64,000 nt of DNA. Source: Dyella sp. BiH032. GTDB lineage: Bacteria > Pseudomonadota > Gammaproteobacteria > Xanthomonadales > Rhodanobacteraceae. The stretch's first letter is position 1. Each line of letters starts with the position of its first letter. The translations under genes and the position numbers were made by a program. The notes beneath the pieces are model-generated. The model did no database searches. It was not told the origin of the DNA and was given only the letters and a program-made list of their open reading frames with translations. Shown here one piece after another: positions 31,110 to 39,491 of the stretch. The DNA lies in assembly GCF_031954525.1 (NCBI RefSeq), contig NZ_CP134867.1:4340001-4404000 (forward strand). Reading direction: 5' to 3'.

Positions 31110-31131
31110 GGGCGCCGCCTGGCGCCCTTTT
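31110..31131 (+). terminator. Terminator of the serine hydrolase gene
   Basis: GGGCGCC-GCCT-GGCGCCC forms a 7-bp GC stem followed by TTTTC, 23 bases after the stop codon. Confidence 0.75.
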
Positions 31132-31174
31132 CTTCAGCCCTCGAACAGCGTTTTCGCGCCAGCGCCCGCAAATG

Positions 31175-31202
31175 AAAAGGCGCCGCAAATGCGGCGCCTT
31201 TT
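31175..31202. terminator. Bidirectional terminator
   Basis: AAAAGGCGCCGC-AAAT-GCGGCGCCTTTT is a perfect 12-bp stem with T-runs on both strands. It terminates the TonB-domain gene, which ends at 31229 on the minus strand, and backs up the hydrolase terminator on the plus strand. Confidence 0.85.
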
Positions 31203-31228
31203 CTAAGCGGTTCGGCAATACGCCCGGC

Positions 31229-32263
31229 TTAGAGCTTGAACTCGATGCGCTGGCGCTTGATCGACGCCACCGGCGCACCGTCCTGGGTGGCCGGCTGATA
31301 CTTCCAGCGGCTCACGGCATCGATCGCGGCGCGGTCGAATACGTGACGGGGCTGTGCATCGAGCACCTTCACGTCGCTCACGTCGCCGCCGGGGGTGATG
31401 GTGAAGGACAACTCCACCCAACCCTCCTGGTTCGCACGCATCGCCGCCGTCGGATAGCGCGGCGCCGTGTTCTTGACCAGCACCGCGGCATGGGTGCCGC
31501 CCGTCTCGGCCGCCGGCGTGGCCGCCGCGGTCGTCGCCTGCTGTTGCTGACGCGCGGATTCGGCCGCCTGCTGTTGCTGCGCCTGACGCTGCTGAGCCAG
31601 GCGTTGCTGCTCGGCCGCCGCCTGCTGCGCTTTCAGTTCCGCCTGGCGATCGGCTTCGACCTTGTCGGCCGCCGCCTTCTGCGCCGCGAGCTGCGCCTGC
31701 TTTTCCTTGTCCGCCGCCAGCTGCTGCTCGCGGTCGGCGAGCTTGCGCCCGGCATCCAGCTTGGAACGCAGGATGGTCAAGGTGTAGTTCGCAGGGTCGG
31801 CCTTGGCGAGCAGGTCGATCTGCCGTTGCGCATCGTTGAAGTCACGCTGGTTGATGGCCTGCTCGGCCGCGGTCGCGGCGAACGGGAAGGTCTCGCGCAG
31901 GGCATCGGTCGCGACCTGGTTGCCCGGCTGCTTCTGCAGCACCTTCAGATAGAACTCGAAGGCGTTGTTGCCGGACGGCGCCAGCAGGCGCTGTTCGTTC
32001 ATCGCGCGGCGGGCCTCGGACAGCAGCTGGTTGAGGCTCATCGCCTCCACGTTCGCGGGCGGGGCCGCTGCCTCGTGTCCGGCCGCCACCGGCGTGGACG
32101 GATGTCCGCCGTTGTCGGCCTGCATCAGGTCCTGATGCGGTTTGATGATGAGGAACCAGGCCGCCGCCGCCAACACGGCGATGACTACCAGGACGGCTAT
32201 GGCAACGGGCTGGATAGCCCCGCGCGCGTGCGTGCGCGCATGACGGATATATCGGGTATCCAT
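31229..32263 (-). CDS. TonB-domain protein with long Gln/Ala/Lys coiled coil
   Basis: A 344-residue envelope protein. A short cytoplasmic tail is followed by a membrane segment at about 18-40 (IQPVAIAVLVVIAVLAAAAW), a periplasmic helical part, and a very Gln/Ala-rich coiled coil at about 170-245 (AQQQRLAQQRQAQQQQ-like). The C-terminal TonB domain is recognised by NTAPRYPTAAMRANQEGWVE, FTITPGGDVSDVKVLDAQP and ALDAVSRWKYQPA-like sequence. The start at 32263 has GAGAG upstream and places the membrane segment normally. Classical TonB has a Pro-rich spacer; here it is replaced by a coiled coil, as in TolA-like or TonB-family proteins. No exbB/exbD is adjacent. Confidence 0.85.
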   Translation of the reverse strand: MDTRYIRHARTHARGAIQPVAIAVLVVIAVLAAAAWFLIIKPHQDLMQADNGGHPSTPVAAGHEAAAPPANVEAMSLNQLLSEARRAMNEQRLLAPSGNNAFEFYLKVLQKQPGNQVATDALRETFPFAATAAEQAINQRDFNDAQRQIDLLAKADPANYTLTILRSKLDAGRKLADREQQLAADKEKQAQLAAQKAAADKVEADRQAELKAQQAAAEQQRLAQQRQAQQQQAAESARQQQQATTAAATPAAETGGTHAAVLVKNTAPRYPTAAMRANQEGWVELSFTITPGGDVSDVKVLDAQPRHVFDRAAIDAVSRWKYQPATQDGAPVASIKRQRIEFKL

Positions 32264-32583
32264 GGTCTCTCGCTGAGTGTCATCAGATACCCGCGCTTTT
32301 TCCCCCTGTACACCCAGGAGCGGCGGACCCCCCGGCCTGCCGCGGCGCGGATGCGGGAAAGGTAACCGCAATGCAGCACTACGGCAAATCGCGCGTAGCT
32401 TCACGGTGCCGGCCCGGGGAGTGCGCTAGCCACGCCGGCGCCGGAAGGGACCTGGATACCGTTTTCCGGACCCCGGAAACGAAGCGTCCCGGCATGGGCC
32501 GGGACGAAACTTTCGAAGTGCCCCTCCCTGCGCTGGGCACCGCAGGGAGAGAAAATCGATGTACGGCTTAGTTGTAGTAGTGC
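32264..32583. other. Intergenic region with two hairpins
   Basis: These 320 bases between the TonB-domain gene and the MetJ-H1 gene hold no convincing ORF. Two hairpins are seen: GTCCCGGC/GCCGGGAC at 32486-32505 and CTCCCTGCG/CGCAGGGAG at 32524-32549. Both lie downstream of the MetJ-H1 stop on the minus strand and may terminate it, though neither is followed by a strong T-run. The remainder must contain the promoter of the TonB-domain gene, which I could not place. Confidence 0.45.
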
Positions 32584-32889
32584 TTACTTCTTGGCGGTCT
32601 TGGCCTTGGCCGTCTTGGTGGCCTTGACCACCTTGGCAGCTGCAGCCTTCTTCACGGTCTTCTTGGCGGCCTTCTTGGCCACCTTCTTCACGGCGACCTT
32701 CTTGACGGACGCCTTCTTGGCGGCGGCCGGACGCTTGCGGGCGGCGGCCTTCTTCGCGGTCTTCTTCACGGCCTTCTTGGCGGCCGGCTTCTTGGCGACC
32801 GGACGCTTGGTAGCGGCCTTCTTCGCGGTGGTCTTCTTGGCAGCCTTCTTGGCGGCGGGTTTCTTAGCAGCTTTCTTGGCAGTGGCCAT
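32584..32889 (-). repeat. Low-complexity Lys/Ala codon repeat
   Basis: This part of the MetJ-H1 gene consists of reiterated GCC/GCG-AAG-AAG codon units encoding AAKK, PAAKK and VKK motifs. Imperfect tandem repetition at DNA level makes it prone to length change, so strain-to-strain tail length variation is expected. Confidence 0.8.
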
Positions 32890-33123
32890 AGTTCGTCTCA
32901 GCTCCTCATCAGTTGGCAGTGGTTGCCCAGTAAAAGCGTGGAGGAACGCCTCGACCAGCAGGTCGCTGTTCGTGGCGTGCCTCAAATTGTTCACTTGACG
33001 ACGGGTGCGCTCGTCCGACAGAAGCCGCAGTACGTGCACTGGAATGGAGACCGTGATCTTGCGTACTGCTCCGGCCTTCTCGCCGTGCTCGACATACGGC
33101 TTGATGTACTTCTGTGATGCCAT
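32584..33123 (-). CDS. metJ: MetJ repressor domain fused to histone-H1-like Lys/Ala tail
   Basis: A 179-residue protein with two unlike halves. Residues 1-78 are MetJ, the SAM-responsive ribbon-helix-helix repressor of methionine genes: [40 protein letters not shown] and [17 protein letters not shown] match E. coli MetJ almost position by position, including the DNA-contacting beta strand (K-I-T-V). The usual C-terminal part of MetJ is absent. Residues 79-179 are a low-complexity tail of AAKK and PAAKK-type repeats like eukaryotic H1 and bacterial AlgP/HctB proteins, expected to bind DNA non-specifically. Residue 79 is a Met in [10 protein letters not shown] with GAGGAG about 12 bases before it, so a separate H1-like protein of 101 residues might also be made. 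A good promoter lies directly upstream. Confidence 0.85.
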   Translation of the reverse strand: MASQKYIKPYVEHGEKAGAVRKITVSIPVHVLRLLSDERTRRQVNNLRHATNSDLLVEAFLHAFTGQPLPTDEELRRTMATAKKAAKKPAAKKAAKKTTAKKAATKRPVAKKPAAKKAVKKTAKKAAARKRPAAAKKASVKKVAVKKVAKKAAKKTVKKAAAAKVVKATKTAKAKTAKK

Positions 33124-33151
33124 AACGCCTGTTCCCCGTTATCTGGTGCGA

Positions 33152-33180
33152 AAACTATTCCCGATTATTTCGGCTGTCAA
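33152..33180 (-). promoter_or_regulatory. Promoter of the MetJ-H1 gene
   Basis: On the minus strand a perfect TTGACA (33175-33180) and TAGTTT (33152-33157) are separated by 17 bases. Transcription would start about 20-25 bases before the ATG at 33123. The -35 element is perfect, the -10 poor. Confidence 0.55.
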
Positions 33181-33270
33181 TTGATTTCAACCAGGAAATC
33201 AATCCGCCCGCCCCGCCCCATCCACCCCGGAAGCCCTGTCCCACAAGGCTCCACGGGGAGGAAGGCGGTT

Positions 33271-33302
33271 ATCCGTTTGGACGTCCATACGTCCGTACGA
33301 GA
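33271..33302. promoter_or_regulatory. Tandem met-box-like 8-mers
   Basis: Consecutive 8-mers ATCCGTTT, GGACGTCC, ATACGTCC and GTACGAGA match the MetJ operator consensus AGACGTCT in 5, 6, 6 and 3 positions. MetJ binds as arrays of such contiguous 8-mers, so an autoregulatory site for the adjacent MetJ-H1 gene is plausible. The array is about 90 bases upstream of the best -35 element, further than usual. Confidence 0.4.
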
Positions 33303-33626
33303 AAATCGGCGGAAATCAAAAAACCGCCTAAATCCCGCATAAAAACCGCTATTCCCGTCTCACTCGCACATAATCGCGCAAACAAATGGGAATGCCACGT
33401 AACCCCTTGCCGACCAAGGGCTTACCCCCTTCGGCAGCACCCTTTCGGGCGGATGAACGAAATTCGACCGGAGACACCCTCGACCGGCCTCAGCGCCCCC
33501 GCCGATGGCTCGTGGCGGGGGCGGCGGCGCGACGGACCATCGGCCAACCACCATCGCTGCGGGTGGCGCTCGCCCAACTCCTTCGTGGAAAAAACATCAC
33601 GCCGAGGCGGCCGCTTCCTCACAAAC
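33303..33626. other. Intergenic region, possibly structured RNA
   Basis: No ORF with coding character is seen. On the minus strand, between gcvH and the met-box array, several GC-rich stems can be drawn, for example TGCCGAAGGG-GGTAAG-CCCTTGGTCGGCA and the complementary GCCCCCGCC/GGCGGGGGC pair around 33497-33525. I could not match it to a known riboswitch or small RNA family. The part near 33303-33370 is distinctly AT-richer than the surroundings. Confidence 0.3.
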
Positions 33627-33650
33627 CGACGGCCGCTTGCGCGGCCGTCG
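33627..33650 (-). terminator. Hairpin downstream of gcvH
   Basis: CGACGGCCGC-TTGC-GCGGCCGTCG is a perfect 10-bp stem 28 bases beyond the gcvH stop. The minus strand continues GTTTGTG, a weak T-tract. Confidence 0.6.
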
Positions 33651-33678
33651 TTCGATCCTGCTCCGCAACGAAGCGCGA

Positions 33679-34074
33679 TCAGTGGTCTTCGTTTTCGAGC
33701 TGTTCGGCGTAGGCGTCTGCGTCGAGAAGTTCGTCGAGTTCGGCGCGATCGCTCGGCTTGACCACGAAGAGCCAACCCTCGCCATAGGCATCGCCATTGA
33801 TGGTCTCGGGCTTGTCGGCCAGGATTTCGTTGACCTCGACGATCTCGCCGGTCACCGGCGAGTAGATGTCGGAAGCGGCCTTGACCGACTCGACGGTCGC
33901 CACGCCATTGCCGGCCACCACACTGGCGCCGATTTCCGGCAGCTCGACGTACACCACGTCACCCAACTGTTCCTGGGCATGATTGGAGATGCCCACACGG
34001 ACCAGGCCATTGTCTTCGACTCGGGCCCATTCATGGGACTTGAGGAACTTCAGATCGCCGGGAATCTCGCTCAT
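33679..34074 (-). CDS. gcvH: Glycine cleavage system H protein
   Basis: A 131-residue lipoyl carrier that shuttles the aminomethyl intermediate between the P, T and L proteins of the glycine cleavage complex. The lipoylated lysine is in [20 protein letters not shown], the expected position. The N-terminal [20 protein letters not shown] and the C-terminal WLFVVKPSD match the family. It lies 77 bases after gcvT in the same direction, so the two form an operon. gcvP is not in the window. Confidence 0.97.
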   Translation of the reverse strand: MSEIPGDLKFLKSHEWARVEDNGLVRVGISNHAQEQLGDVVYVELPEIGASVVAGNGVATVESVKAASDIYSPVTGEIVEVNEILADKPETINGDAYGEGWLFVVKPSDRAELDELLDADAYAEQLENEDH

Positions 34075-34151
34075 GTTGGGGTCCAGTCTTCGGGTTGGAG
34101 AATGCGCGGCATTCTAGCCGCTTCGCCGCGGAGGCAACACTCGTCCGCGGT

Positions 34152-35252
34152 TCAAATACCTTCGCAGGGCTTGCCGTCGCGCACGAACGGGTACTTCACC
34201 ACGCGCACCGGCACCTCGCGACCGCGGATGTCCACCCGCACTTCTCCCGGCTCGCCCACCGGAATGCGCGCGAACGCCACCGCCTTGTTGAGGGTGGGCG
34301 CGAAGCTGCCGGAAAGAATCTCGCCTTCGCCGTGGGCGGTCAGCACCTTCTGGCCATGGCGCAGTACGCCCTTCTCGTCCAGCACCAGGCCGACCATCAC
34401 CCGCTTCACGCCGGCCGCTTTCTGCGCCTCGAGCGCCTTGCGGCCGATGAAGTCGCGGCCCTCGTCCAGCGCGATGGTCCAACCGAGGTTGGCCTCCCAC
34501 GGGCTGACGGTCTCGTCCATATCCTGGCCGTAGAGGTTCATGCCCGCCTCCAGGCGCAGCGTGTCGCGCGCGCCGAGGCCAGCTGGCTTTACGCCCGCCG
34601 CTGCCAGGGCCTCCCACAGAGCCACGGCGTGCTCTTCCGGCACGATGATTTCGAAGCCGTCCTCACCGGTGTAGCCGGTGCGGGCGATGAAGAGCGGCAT
34701 GCCGTGCGGCCCCTGAGCGGCGGCCGCGACGAACTTGCCCAGCTTGCGGATGCGGTCGCGGTCCACCTCGTGCAGCAGGCCGATCACCTTGTCGCGGGCG
34801 TTCGGCCCCTGCACGGCGATCATCGCGAAATCCGGGCGCTCCTTGATCTCGACGCCGAAGTGCGCGGCCTGCTTTTCGATCCACGCGAGGTCCTTGGCGC
34901 GGGTGGCGGCGTTGACCACCAGGCGGAAATGGCGGTCATCGAAGAAATAGACGATGAGATCGTCGATTACCCCCGCCTGCTCGTCGAGCATGCAGGAATA
35001 CAGCGCCTTGCCCTGCACCTTGAGCTTGTCGACGCTGTTGGCCAGCAGGTGCCGCAGGAAGTCCCGGGTGCGCTCGCCGTGCAGGTCGATCACGGTCATG
35101 TGCGAGACGTCGAACATGCCGGCGTCCTGCCGCACGGCGTGATGCTCTTCGATCTGAGAGCCGTAGTTGATGGGCATGTCCCAGCCGCCGAAGTCGACCA
35201 TGCGCGCGCCGAGCGCGCGGTGGGTGGCGTTGAGTACGGTCTTCTCGGTCAT
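34152..35252 (-). CDS. gcvT: Aminomethyltransferase (glycine cleavage T protein)
   Basis: A 366-residue enzyme that transfers the methylene group from the H-protein intermediate to tetrahydrofolate and releases ammonia. Family segments include [54 protein letters not shown] and [20 protein letters not shown], which holds the folate-binding residues. Length is standard. It is the promoter-proximal gene of gcvTH. The leader from the putative promoter is only about 20 bases, too short for the glycine riboswitch found upstream of gcv genes in other bacteria. Confidence 0.97.
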   Translation of the reverse strand: MTEKTVLNATHRALGARMVDFGGWDMPINYGSQIEEHHAVRQDAGMFDVSHMTVIDLHGERTRDFLRHLLANSVDKLKVQGKALYSCMLDEQAGVIDDLIVYFFDDRHFRLVVNAATRAKDLAWIEKQAAHFGVEIKERPDFAMIAVQGPNARDKVIGLLHEVDRDRIRKLGKFVAAAAQGPHGMPLFIARTGYTGEDGFEIIVPEEHAVALWEALAAAGVKPAGLGARDTLRLEAGMNLYGQDMDETVSPWEANLGWTIALDEGRDFIGRKALEAQKAAGVKRVMVGLVLDEKGVLRHGQKVLTAHGEGEILSGSFAPTLNKAVAFARIPVGEPGEVRVDIRGREVPVRVVKYPFVRDGKPCEGI

Positions 35253-35279
35253 CGCGGTTGGCGCCTGGGGAAAACCCGC

Positions 35280-35309
35280 ATTATCGCCGCGCGCCCGGCC
35301 TCATTCCAA
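35280..35309 (-). promoter_or_regulatory. Putative promoter of gcvTH
   Basis: On the minus strand TTGGAA (35304-35309) and GATAAT (35280-35285) are spaced by 18 bases, with transcription starting about 20 bases before the gcvT ATG. Confidence 0.45.
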
Positions 35310-35371
35310 GCCACGCCCATGTTGCGATGCGGCGGCGAACGCGTACGCCGCCGCCCGGCCGGCAACAGAAA

Positions 35372-37246
35372 TCACCTACTTGCTGCTTCCCGCTGCAGGA
35401 GATAAGCGACCACCTGCTCGGCAAGCTGCTCGGCGCGTGCCTCGCCGGAACGCAGATGCAGCTCCGGTTTCTCGGGCGCCTCGTAAGGCGAATCGATGCC
35501 GGTAAAGTTCCGGATCATCCCCGCCCTCGCTTTCCGGTACAGCCCTTTCACGTCGCGCCGCTCGCATTCTTCCAGCGGCGTATCCACGAAGACCTCGATG
35601 AACTCGCCTTCCGCGAACCGCTCGCGGGCGAACTGCCGCTCGCCACGGAAGGGCGAAATGACGCAGGCCAGGACAACCAGGCCCGCATCTACCATCAGGT
35701 GCGCGACCTCGGCGACGCGCCGCACGTTCTCCACCCGCGCTTCGGCCGTGAACCCCAGGTCCTTGTTGAGCCCGAGCCGGAGATTGTCGCCGTCGAGCAG
35801 ATAGGTATGGCGCCCCATCGCATGGAGCCGCCGCTCGACCAGGTTGGCAATGGTCGACTTGCCTGCGCCGGAAAGCCCGGTGAACCACAGGCACAGCGGC
35901 GCCTGGCCCTTGCTGAGGCTGCGCGCCTGCTTGTCGATGTCCACGTGCTGCCAGTGGACATTCGTGGCGCGTCGCAGTCCGAAGTCGAGCATGCCGCAGG
36001 CGACCGTGGCATGGGTCTGCCGGTCGATGAGGATGAAGCCGCCCAGGGTGCGGTTGTCGGCATAAGCCTCGAAGGCGACCGGATGATCCAGGTCGAGATT
36101 GCAGTAACCGACCTCGTTGAGCTCCAGCCGGCGCGCCGCGAGTTCCGCCTGCGTGTTCACGTCCACCTTGTGCTTGATGGAGGTCACCCGCGCGTTGACG
36201 GTACGGGCGCCGAGCTTGAGCCAGTAGGTGCGGTTGGGCAGCAGGGCTTCGTCGCCCATCCACAAGAGATGGGCGGCGAACTGGTCGGAGACCGGCGCCG
36301 GACGTGCCGCAGCGGCGAGCACGTCGCCGCGGCTGACGTCGATCTCGCGGTCCAGCGTCAGGATGACGGCCTGGCCCTGGACGGCACGATCCAGGTCGCC
36401 ATTGGCGGTGACGATGCGTGCCACGCGCGCCCGCTGCATCGCCGGCTCGATCACAATCTCGTCGCCCGGGGCGACGCTTCCGCCACAGATGGTGCCCGCA
36501 TAGCCCCGGAAGAAAGCGTCCGGCCGGTTGACGTACTGCACGGGCATCCGGAAATCCGGCGCTGCGGCGGTGCCGGCATCCGCTGCCTCCAGCAGCTCCA
36601 GCAGGCAGGGACCGTCGTACCACGACATCCGCGAGGAGCGTCTACCCACGTTGTCGCCATCCGGCGCGACGACCGGCAGGCCGTGCACGGAAGCCATACC
36701 TAGACTGGAGGCCAGTTCGCGGTACTGGCCCAGGATGGACTCATAGACGTCCTGCCGGCCATCCACCAGATCCATCTTGTTCACGGCCAGCACGACCTGT
36801 CGCACGCCAAGCAAGGCGCAGATGTAGGTATGCCGGCGGGTCTGGGGCAGCAGCCCCTTGCTGGCATCGACCAGCACGACAGCCAGGTTCGCGGTGGATG
36901 CGCCGGTCGCCATGTTGCGCGTGTACTGCTCGTGCCCGGGGCAGTCCGCCACGATGAACGCCCGCCTGGCCGTGTGGAAGTAGCGGTAGGCGACGTCGAT
37001 CGTGATGCCTTGCTGGCGCTCGGCATCGAGGCCGTCGGTGAGCAGGGAGAAATCGAGGTGTCCGGGCGAGCCTGCATGCCGCCGGTGGCTATCCCGTACC
37101 AAGGCCTCCAGCTGGTCGTCCGGCACCATGCCCGCGTCGTAGAGCAGCCGCCCCAGCAGCGTGCTCTTGCCATCGTCCACGCTGCCGCAGGTGATGAAAC
37201 GCAGCAGGCCGGCACGGCCCGCTTGATTCGAAGAGGCGACGGCCAT
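35372..37246 (-). CDS. cysN: Bifunctional sulfate adenylyltransferase subunit 1 / APS kinase (CysNC)
   Basis: A 624-residue fusion that, with CysD, makes adenosine 5'-phosphosulfate and then phosphorylates it to PAPS in assimilatory sulfate reduction. The N-terminal EF-Tu-like GTPase has [17 protein letters not shown] (P-loop), [17 protein letters not shown] (G3) and NKMDLV (G4). The C-terminal APS kinase, from about residue 440, has its own P-loop GLSGAGKST and the following [16 protein letters not shown]. Both catalytic modules look complete. The ATG overlaps the cysD stop by one base (TGATG), so it is translationally coupled. Fused CysNC is also known in Xanthomonas. Confidence 0.96.
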   Translation of the reverse strand: MAVASSNQAGRAGLLRFITCGSVDDGKSTLLGRLLYDAGMVPDDQLEALVRDSHRRHAGSPGHLDFSLLTDGLDAERQQGITIDVAYRYFHTARRAFIVADCPGHEQYTRNMATGASTANLAVVLVDASKGLLPQTRRHTYICALLGVRQVVLAVNKMDLVDGRQDVYESILGQYRELASSLGMASVHGLPVVAPDGDNVGRRSSRMSWYDGPCLLELLEAADAGTAAAPDFRMPVQYVNRPDAFFRGYAGTICGGSVAPGDEIVIEPAMQRARVARIVTANGDLDRAVQGQAVILTLDREIDVSRGDVLAAAARPAPVSDQFAAHLLWMGDEALLPNRTYWLKLGARTVNARVTSIKHKVDVNTQAELAARRLELNEVGYCNLDLDHPVAFEAYADNRTLGGFILIDRQTHATVACGMLDFGLRRATNVHWQHVDIDKQARSLSKGQAPLCLWFTGLSGAGKSTIANLVERRLHAMGRHTYLLDGDNLRLGLNKDLGFTAEARVENVRRVAEVAHLMVDAGLVVLACVISPFRGERQFARERFAEGEFIEVFVDTPLEECERRDVKGLYRKARAGMIRNFTGIDSPYEAPEKPELHLRSGEARAEQLAEQVVAYLLQREAASR

Positions 37247-38163
37247 CAGAAGTAGCCCTCCTGCTTCTTCTTCTCCATGGAGGCGGCGGCATCGCGATCG
37301 ATGACGCGCCCTTGGCGCTCGGAGCTGCGGGAACCGGCCATTTCGTCGATGATCTGATCCAGTGTGGCGGCCGACGATTCGATCGCGCCGGTCAGCGGAT
37401 AGCATCCAAGCGTGCGGAACCTCACCCTGAGCATCTGGACCGCTTCACCAGGCCGCGGTACCAGCCGATCGTCGTCCACCATGATCAGCGCGCCCTCCCG
37501 CCGGATCACCGGCCGGGGCTTGGCGAAATAGAGCGGCACTACCTCGATGCCCTCGCGCCGGATGTAGCGCCACACGTCCAGCTCCGTCCAGTTGGAGAGC
37601 GGAAAGACGCGGACGCTTTCGCCTTCGCGGATGCAAGTGTTGTAGTTGTCCCACAGCTCCGCCCGCTGCGCGCGGGCGTCCCAGCGGTGGCGATCGCCGC
37701 GGAACGAGAACACGCGCTCCTTGGCACGGGATTTCTCCTCATCGCGCCGCGCGCCGCCGATGGCCGCGTCGAAGCCATGACGATCCAGCGCCTGCCGCAG
37801 CGCGGCGGTCTTCATCACATCGGTATGCACGGTCGGACCGTGCACCAGTGGAGAGATGCCTTGCCGCAAGCCTTCCTCGTTGATGTGGACCAGCATCCGG
37901 ATACCAGGCTGTGCAGCGAGCCGGTCACGGCAGGCGATCATCTCCCGGAACTTCCAGGTGGTGTCCACGTGCAACAGCGCCATGGGCAGCGGCGCCGGGT
38001 GGAAGGCCTTGCGCAGCAGATGCAGAAGCACCGCCGAATCCTTCCCGATGGAATACAGCAGCACCGGATGGCGAAAGCTCGCTACGGTCTCGCGCAGGAT
38101 ATGGATGCTCTCCGCCTCCAGGGCGTCCAACCACGATGACGGCCAAGGGGAATGTTCGCTCAT
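37246..38163 (-). CDS. cysD: Sulfate adenylyltransferase subunit 2
   Basis: A 305-residue ATP sulfurylase catalytic subunit of the PAPS reductase fold. The ATP-binding PP-loop is [20 protein letters not shown]; further family blocks are [32 protein letters not shown] and [11 protein letters not shown]. It is the first gene of cysD-cysNC. The 182 bases upstream separate it from the divergent lipid-transport operon and should carry the promoters of both. Confidence 0.97.
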   Translation of the reverse strand: MSEHSPWPSSWLDALEAESIHILRETVASFRHPVLLYSIGKDSAVLLHLLRKAFHPAPLPMALLHVDTTWKFREMIACRDRLAAQPGIRMLVHINEEGLRQGISPLVHGPTVHTDVMKTAALRQALDRHGFDAAIGGARRDEEKSRAKERVFSFRGDRHRWDARAQRAELWDNYNTCIREGESVRVFPLSNWTELDVWRYIRREGIEVVPLYFAKPRPVIRREGALIMVDDDRLVPRPGEAVQMLRVRFRTLGCYPLTGAIESSAATLDQIIDEMAGSRSSERQGRVIDRDAAASMEKKKQEGYF

Positions 38164-38330
38164 GACGTTTCCGTTTCAGGGCGCCGGGCCGCCCGATTGG
38201 CATCGCAAACGCGGTAACCGCCGTTTGGAGGACAGGCCCGGAACAGGAATACGCCCGCCGATGCACATCCCGTCGCCTACCTTCTTCTCGCATCCGACAC
38301 GATGTCTCGCATACAAAAGCGGGACGTGCC

Positions 38331-38336
38331 TATAAG
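38331..38336 (+). promoter_or_regulatory. Possible -10 element of the Mla-like operon
   Basis: TATAAG lies nine bases before the ATG at 38346 and no ribosome binding site is visible, which suggests a very short leader or leaderless mRNA. No convincing -35 hexamer was found at the right distance. Confidence 0.25.
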
Positions 38337-38345
38337 ATCGCCCTC

Positions 38346-39491
38346 ATGAGCCCATCGACCGCGACAGGAAGCGCCGAACTCGATGCCGGTGCGCGGCCGC
38401 CGACGCTGCGCATCGCGGGCGATTGGACCCTGGCGCACTACGCCGATCTCGAACGCCGCGTGGATGCCCTGGGCAGCCCCCTGCCGGAAAACACCGAGGT
38501 GGACCTCACCGGCCTGTCCGAACTGGACACGGCGGGCGCGTCCCTCCTCGTGCGCATGCTGGGCACGGACCGGCTTGCCGACCTCGCCCGCGCGGGCGAC
38601 GGATTGCCGCCCGCACGGCGCGCCTTGCTCGAGACCGTGGGCAAGGCGCTCGACGCCTATCAGCGCCCCAAAGTCGCCCGGCGTCCGCCGGCGATCATGG
38701 AGGTGCTCGCCCGCATCGGCAAGGCGATGGAAGGAGTCTGGCGCCAGCAGCTGCAGCTGCTGGGCTTCATCGGGCTGACGCTGGAAACGCTTACCCGCGG
38801 CCTGCTCCGCCCGCGGCGATGGCGCATCACCTCACTGGTTTCGCACGTGGAGCAGACCGGCCTCGACGCCGTGCCCATCGTCGCCCTGCTGACCTTCATG
38901 GTCGGCGCGGTGGTCGCCTTCCTTGGTTCCACGGTGCTGGCCGACTTCGGCGCCACCATCTATACGGTGGACCTGATCGCCTTCTCCTTCCTGCGCGAGT
39001 TCGGCGTGCTGCTCACGGCCATTCTCATGGCCGGCCGCACGGCGAGCGCCTTCACGGCGCAGATCGGCTCCATGAAAGCGAACGAGGAAATCGACGCGAT
39101 CCGCGCGCTAGGGCTGGACCCGGTGGAACTGCTAGTGTTGCCGCGCGTGGTGGCCTTGCTCGTCTCGCTGCCATTGCTCACCTTCCTGGCCATGATTGCC
39201 GGCCTGGCCGGCGGCGCGGTGGTCTGCGCCCTTACGCTGGACATCTCGCCGACCATGTTCATGACGCTGTTCAAGGCCGACATCGGCGTGCGGCACTTCC
39301 TGGTCGGCCTCTCCAAGGCGCCGGTCTTCGCCTTCCTGATCGCGGTGATCGGCTGCCTGGAAGGCTTCAAGGTCAGCGGCAGCGCCCAGTCGGTCGGCGA
39401 ACACACTACCTCCAGCGTGGTGCAGTCGATCTTCGTGGTCATCCTGATCGATGCCCTGGCGGCGCTGTTCTTCATGGAGATGGGCTGGTGA
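38346..39491 (+). CDS. STAS-MlaE ABC transporter permease
   Basis: A 381-residue inner-membrane permease of the MlaE type, part of an MCE lipid-transport system that moves phospholipid between the two membranes. Residues 1-100 form a STAS domain (NTEVDLTGLSELDTAGASLL), the role that separate MlaB plays in E. coli. From about residue 150 the MlaE domain has five or more membrane segments and the blocks FGATIYTVDLIAFSFLREFG, RTASAFTAQIGSMKANEEID and ALGLDPVELLVLPRVVALL. The stop overlaps the GTG of the ATPase gene. No ribosome site precedes the ATG. Confidence 0.93.
   Translation: MSPSTATGSAELDAGARPPTLRIAGDWTLAHYADLERRVDALGSPLPENTEVDLTGLSELDTAGASLLVRMLGTDRLADLARAGDGLPPARRALLETVGKALDAYQRPKVARRPPAIMEVLARIGKAMEGVWRQQLQLLGFIGLTLETLTRGLLRPRRWRITSLVSHVEQTGLDAVPIVALLTFMVGAVVAFLGSTVLADFGATIYTVDLIAFSFLREFGVLLTAILMAGRTASAFTAQIGSMKANEEIDAIRALGLDPVELLVLPRVVALLVSLPLLTFLAMIAGLAGGAVVCALTLDISPTMFMTLFKADIGVRHFLVGLSKAPVFAFLIAVIGCLEGFKVSGSAQSVGEHTTSSVVQSIFVVILIDALAALFFMEMGW

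Noticed and set aside
33380..33626. 6S RNA, SRP RNA, cobalamin or TPP riboswitch in the intergenic region near gcvH
   Set aside because: I compared remembered consensus blocks; none fitted beyond a few bases, so only a generic structured-region note was made.
35253..35371. Glycine riboswitch upstream of gcvTH
   Set aside because: The leader from the likely promoter is about 20 bases and no glycine aptamer motif is present.
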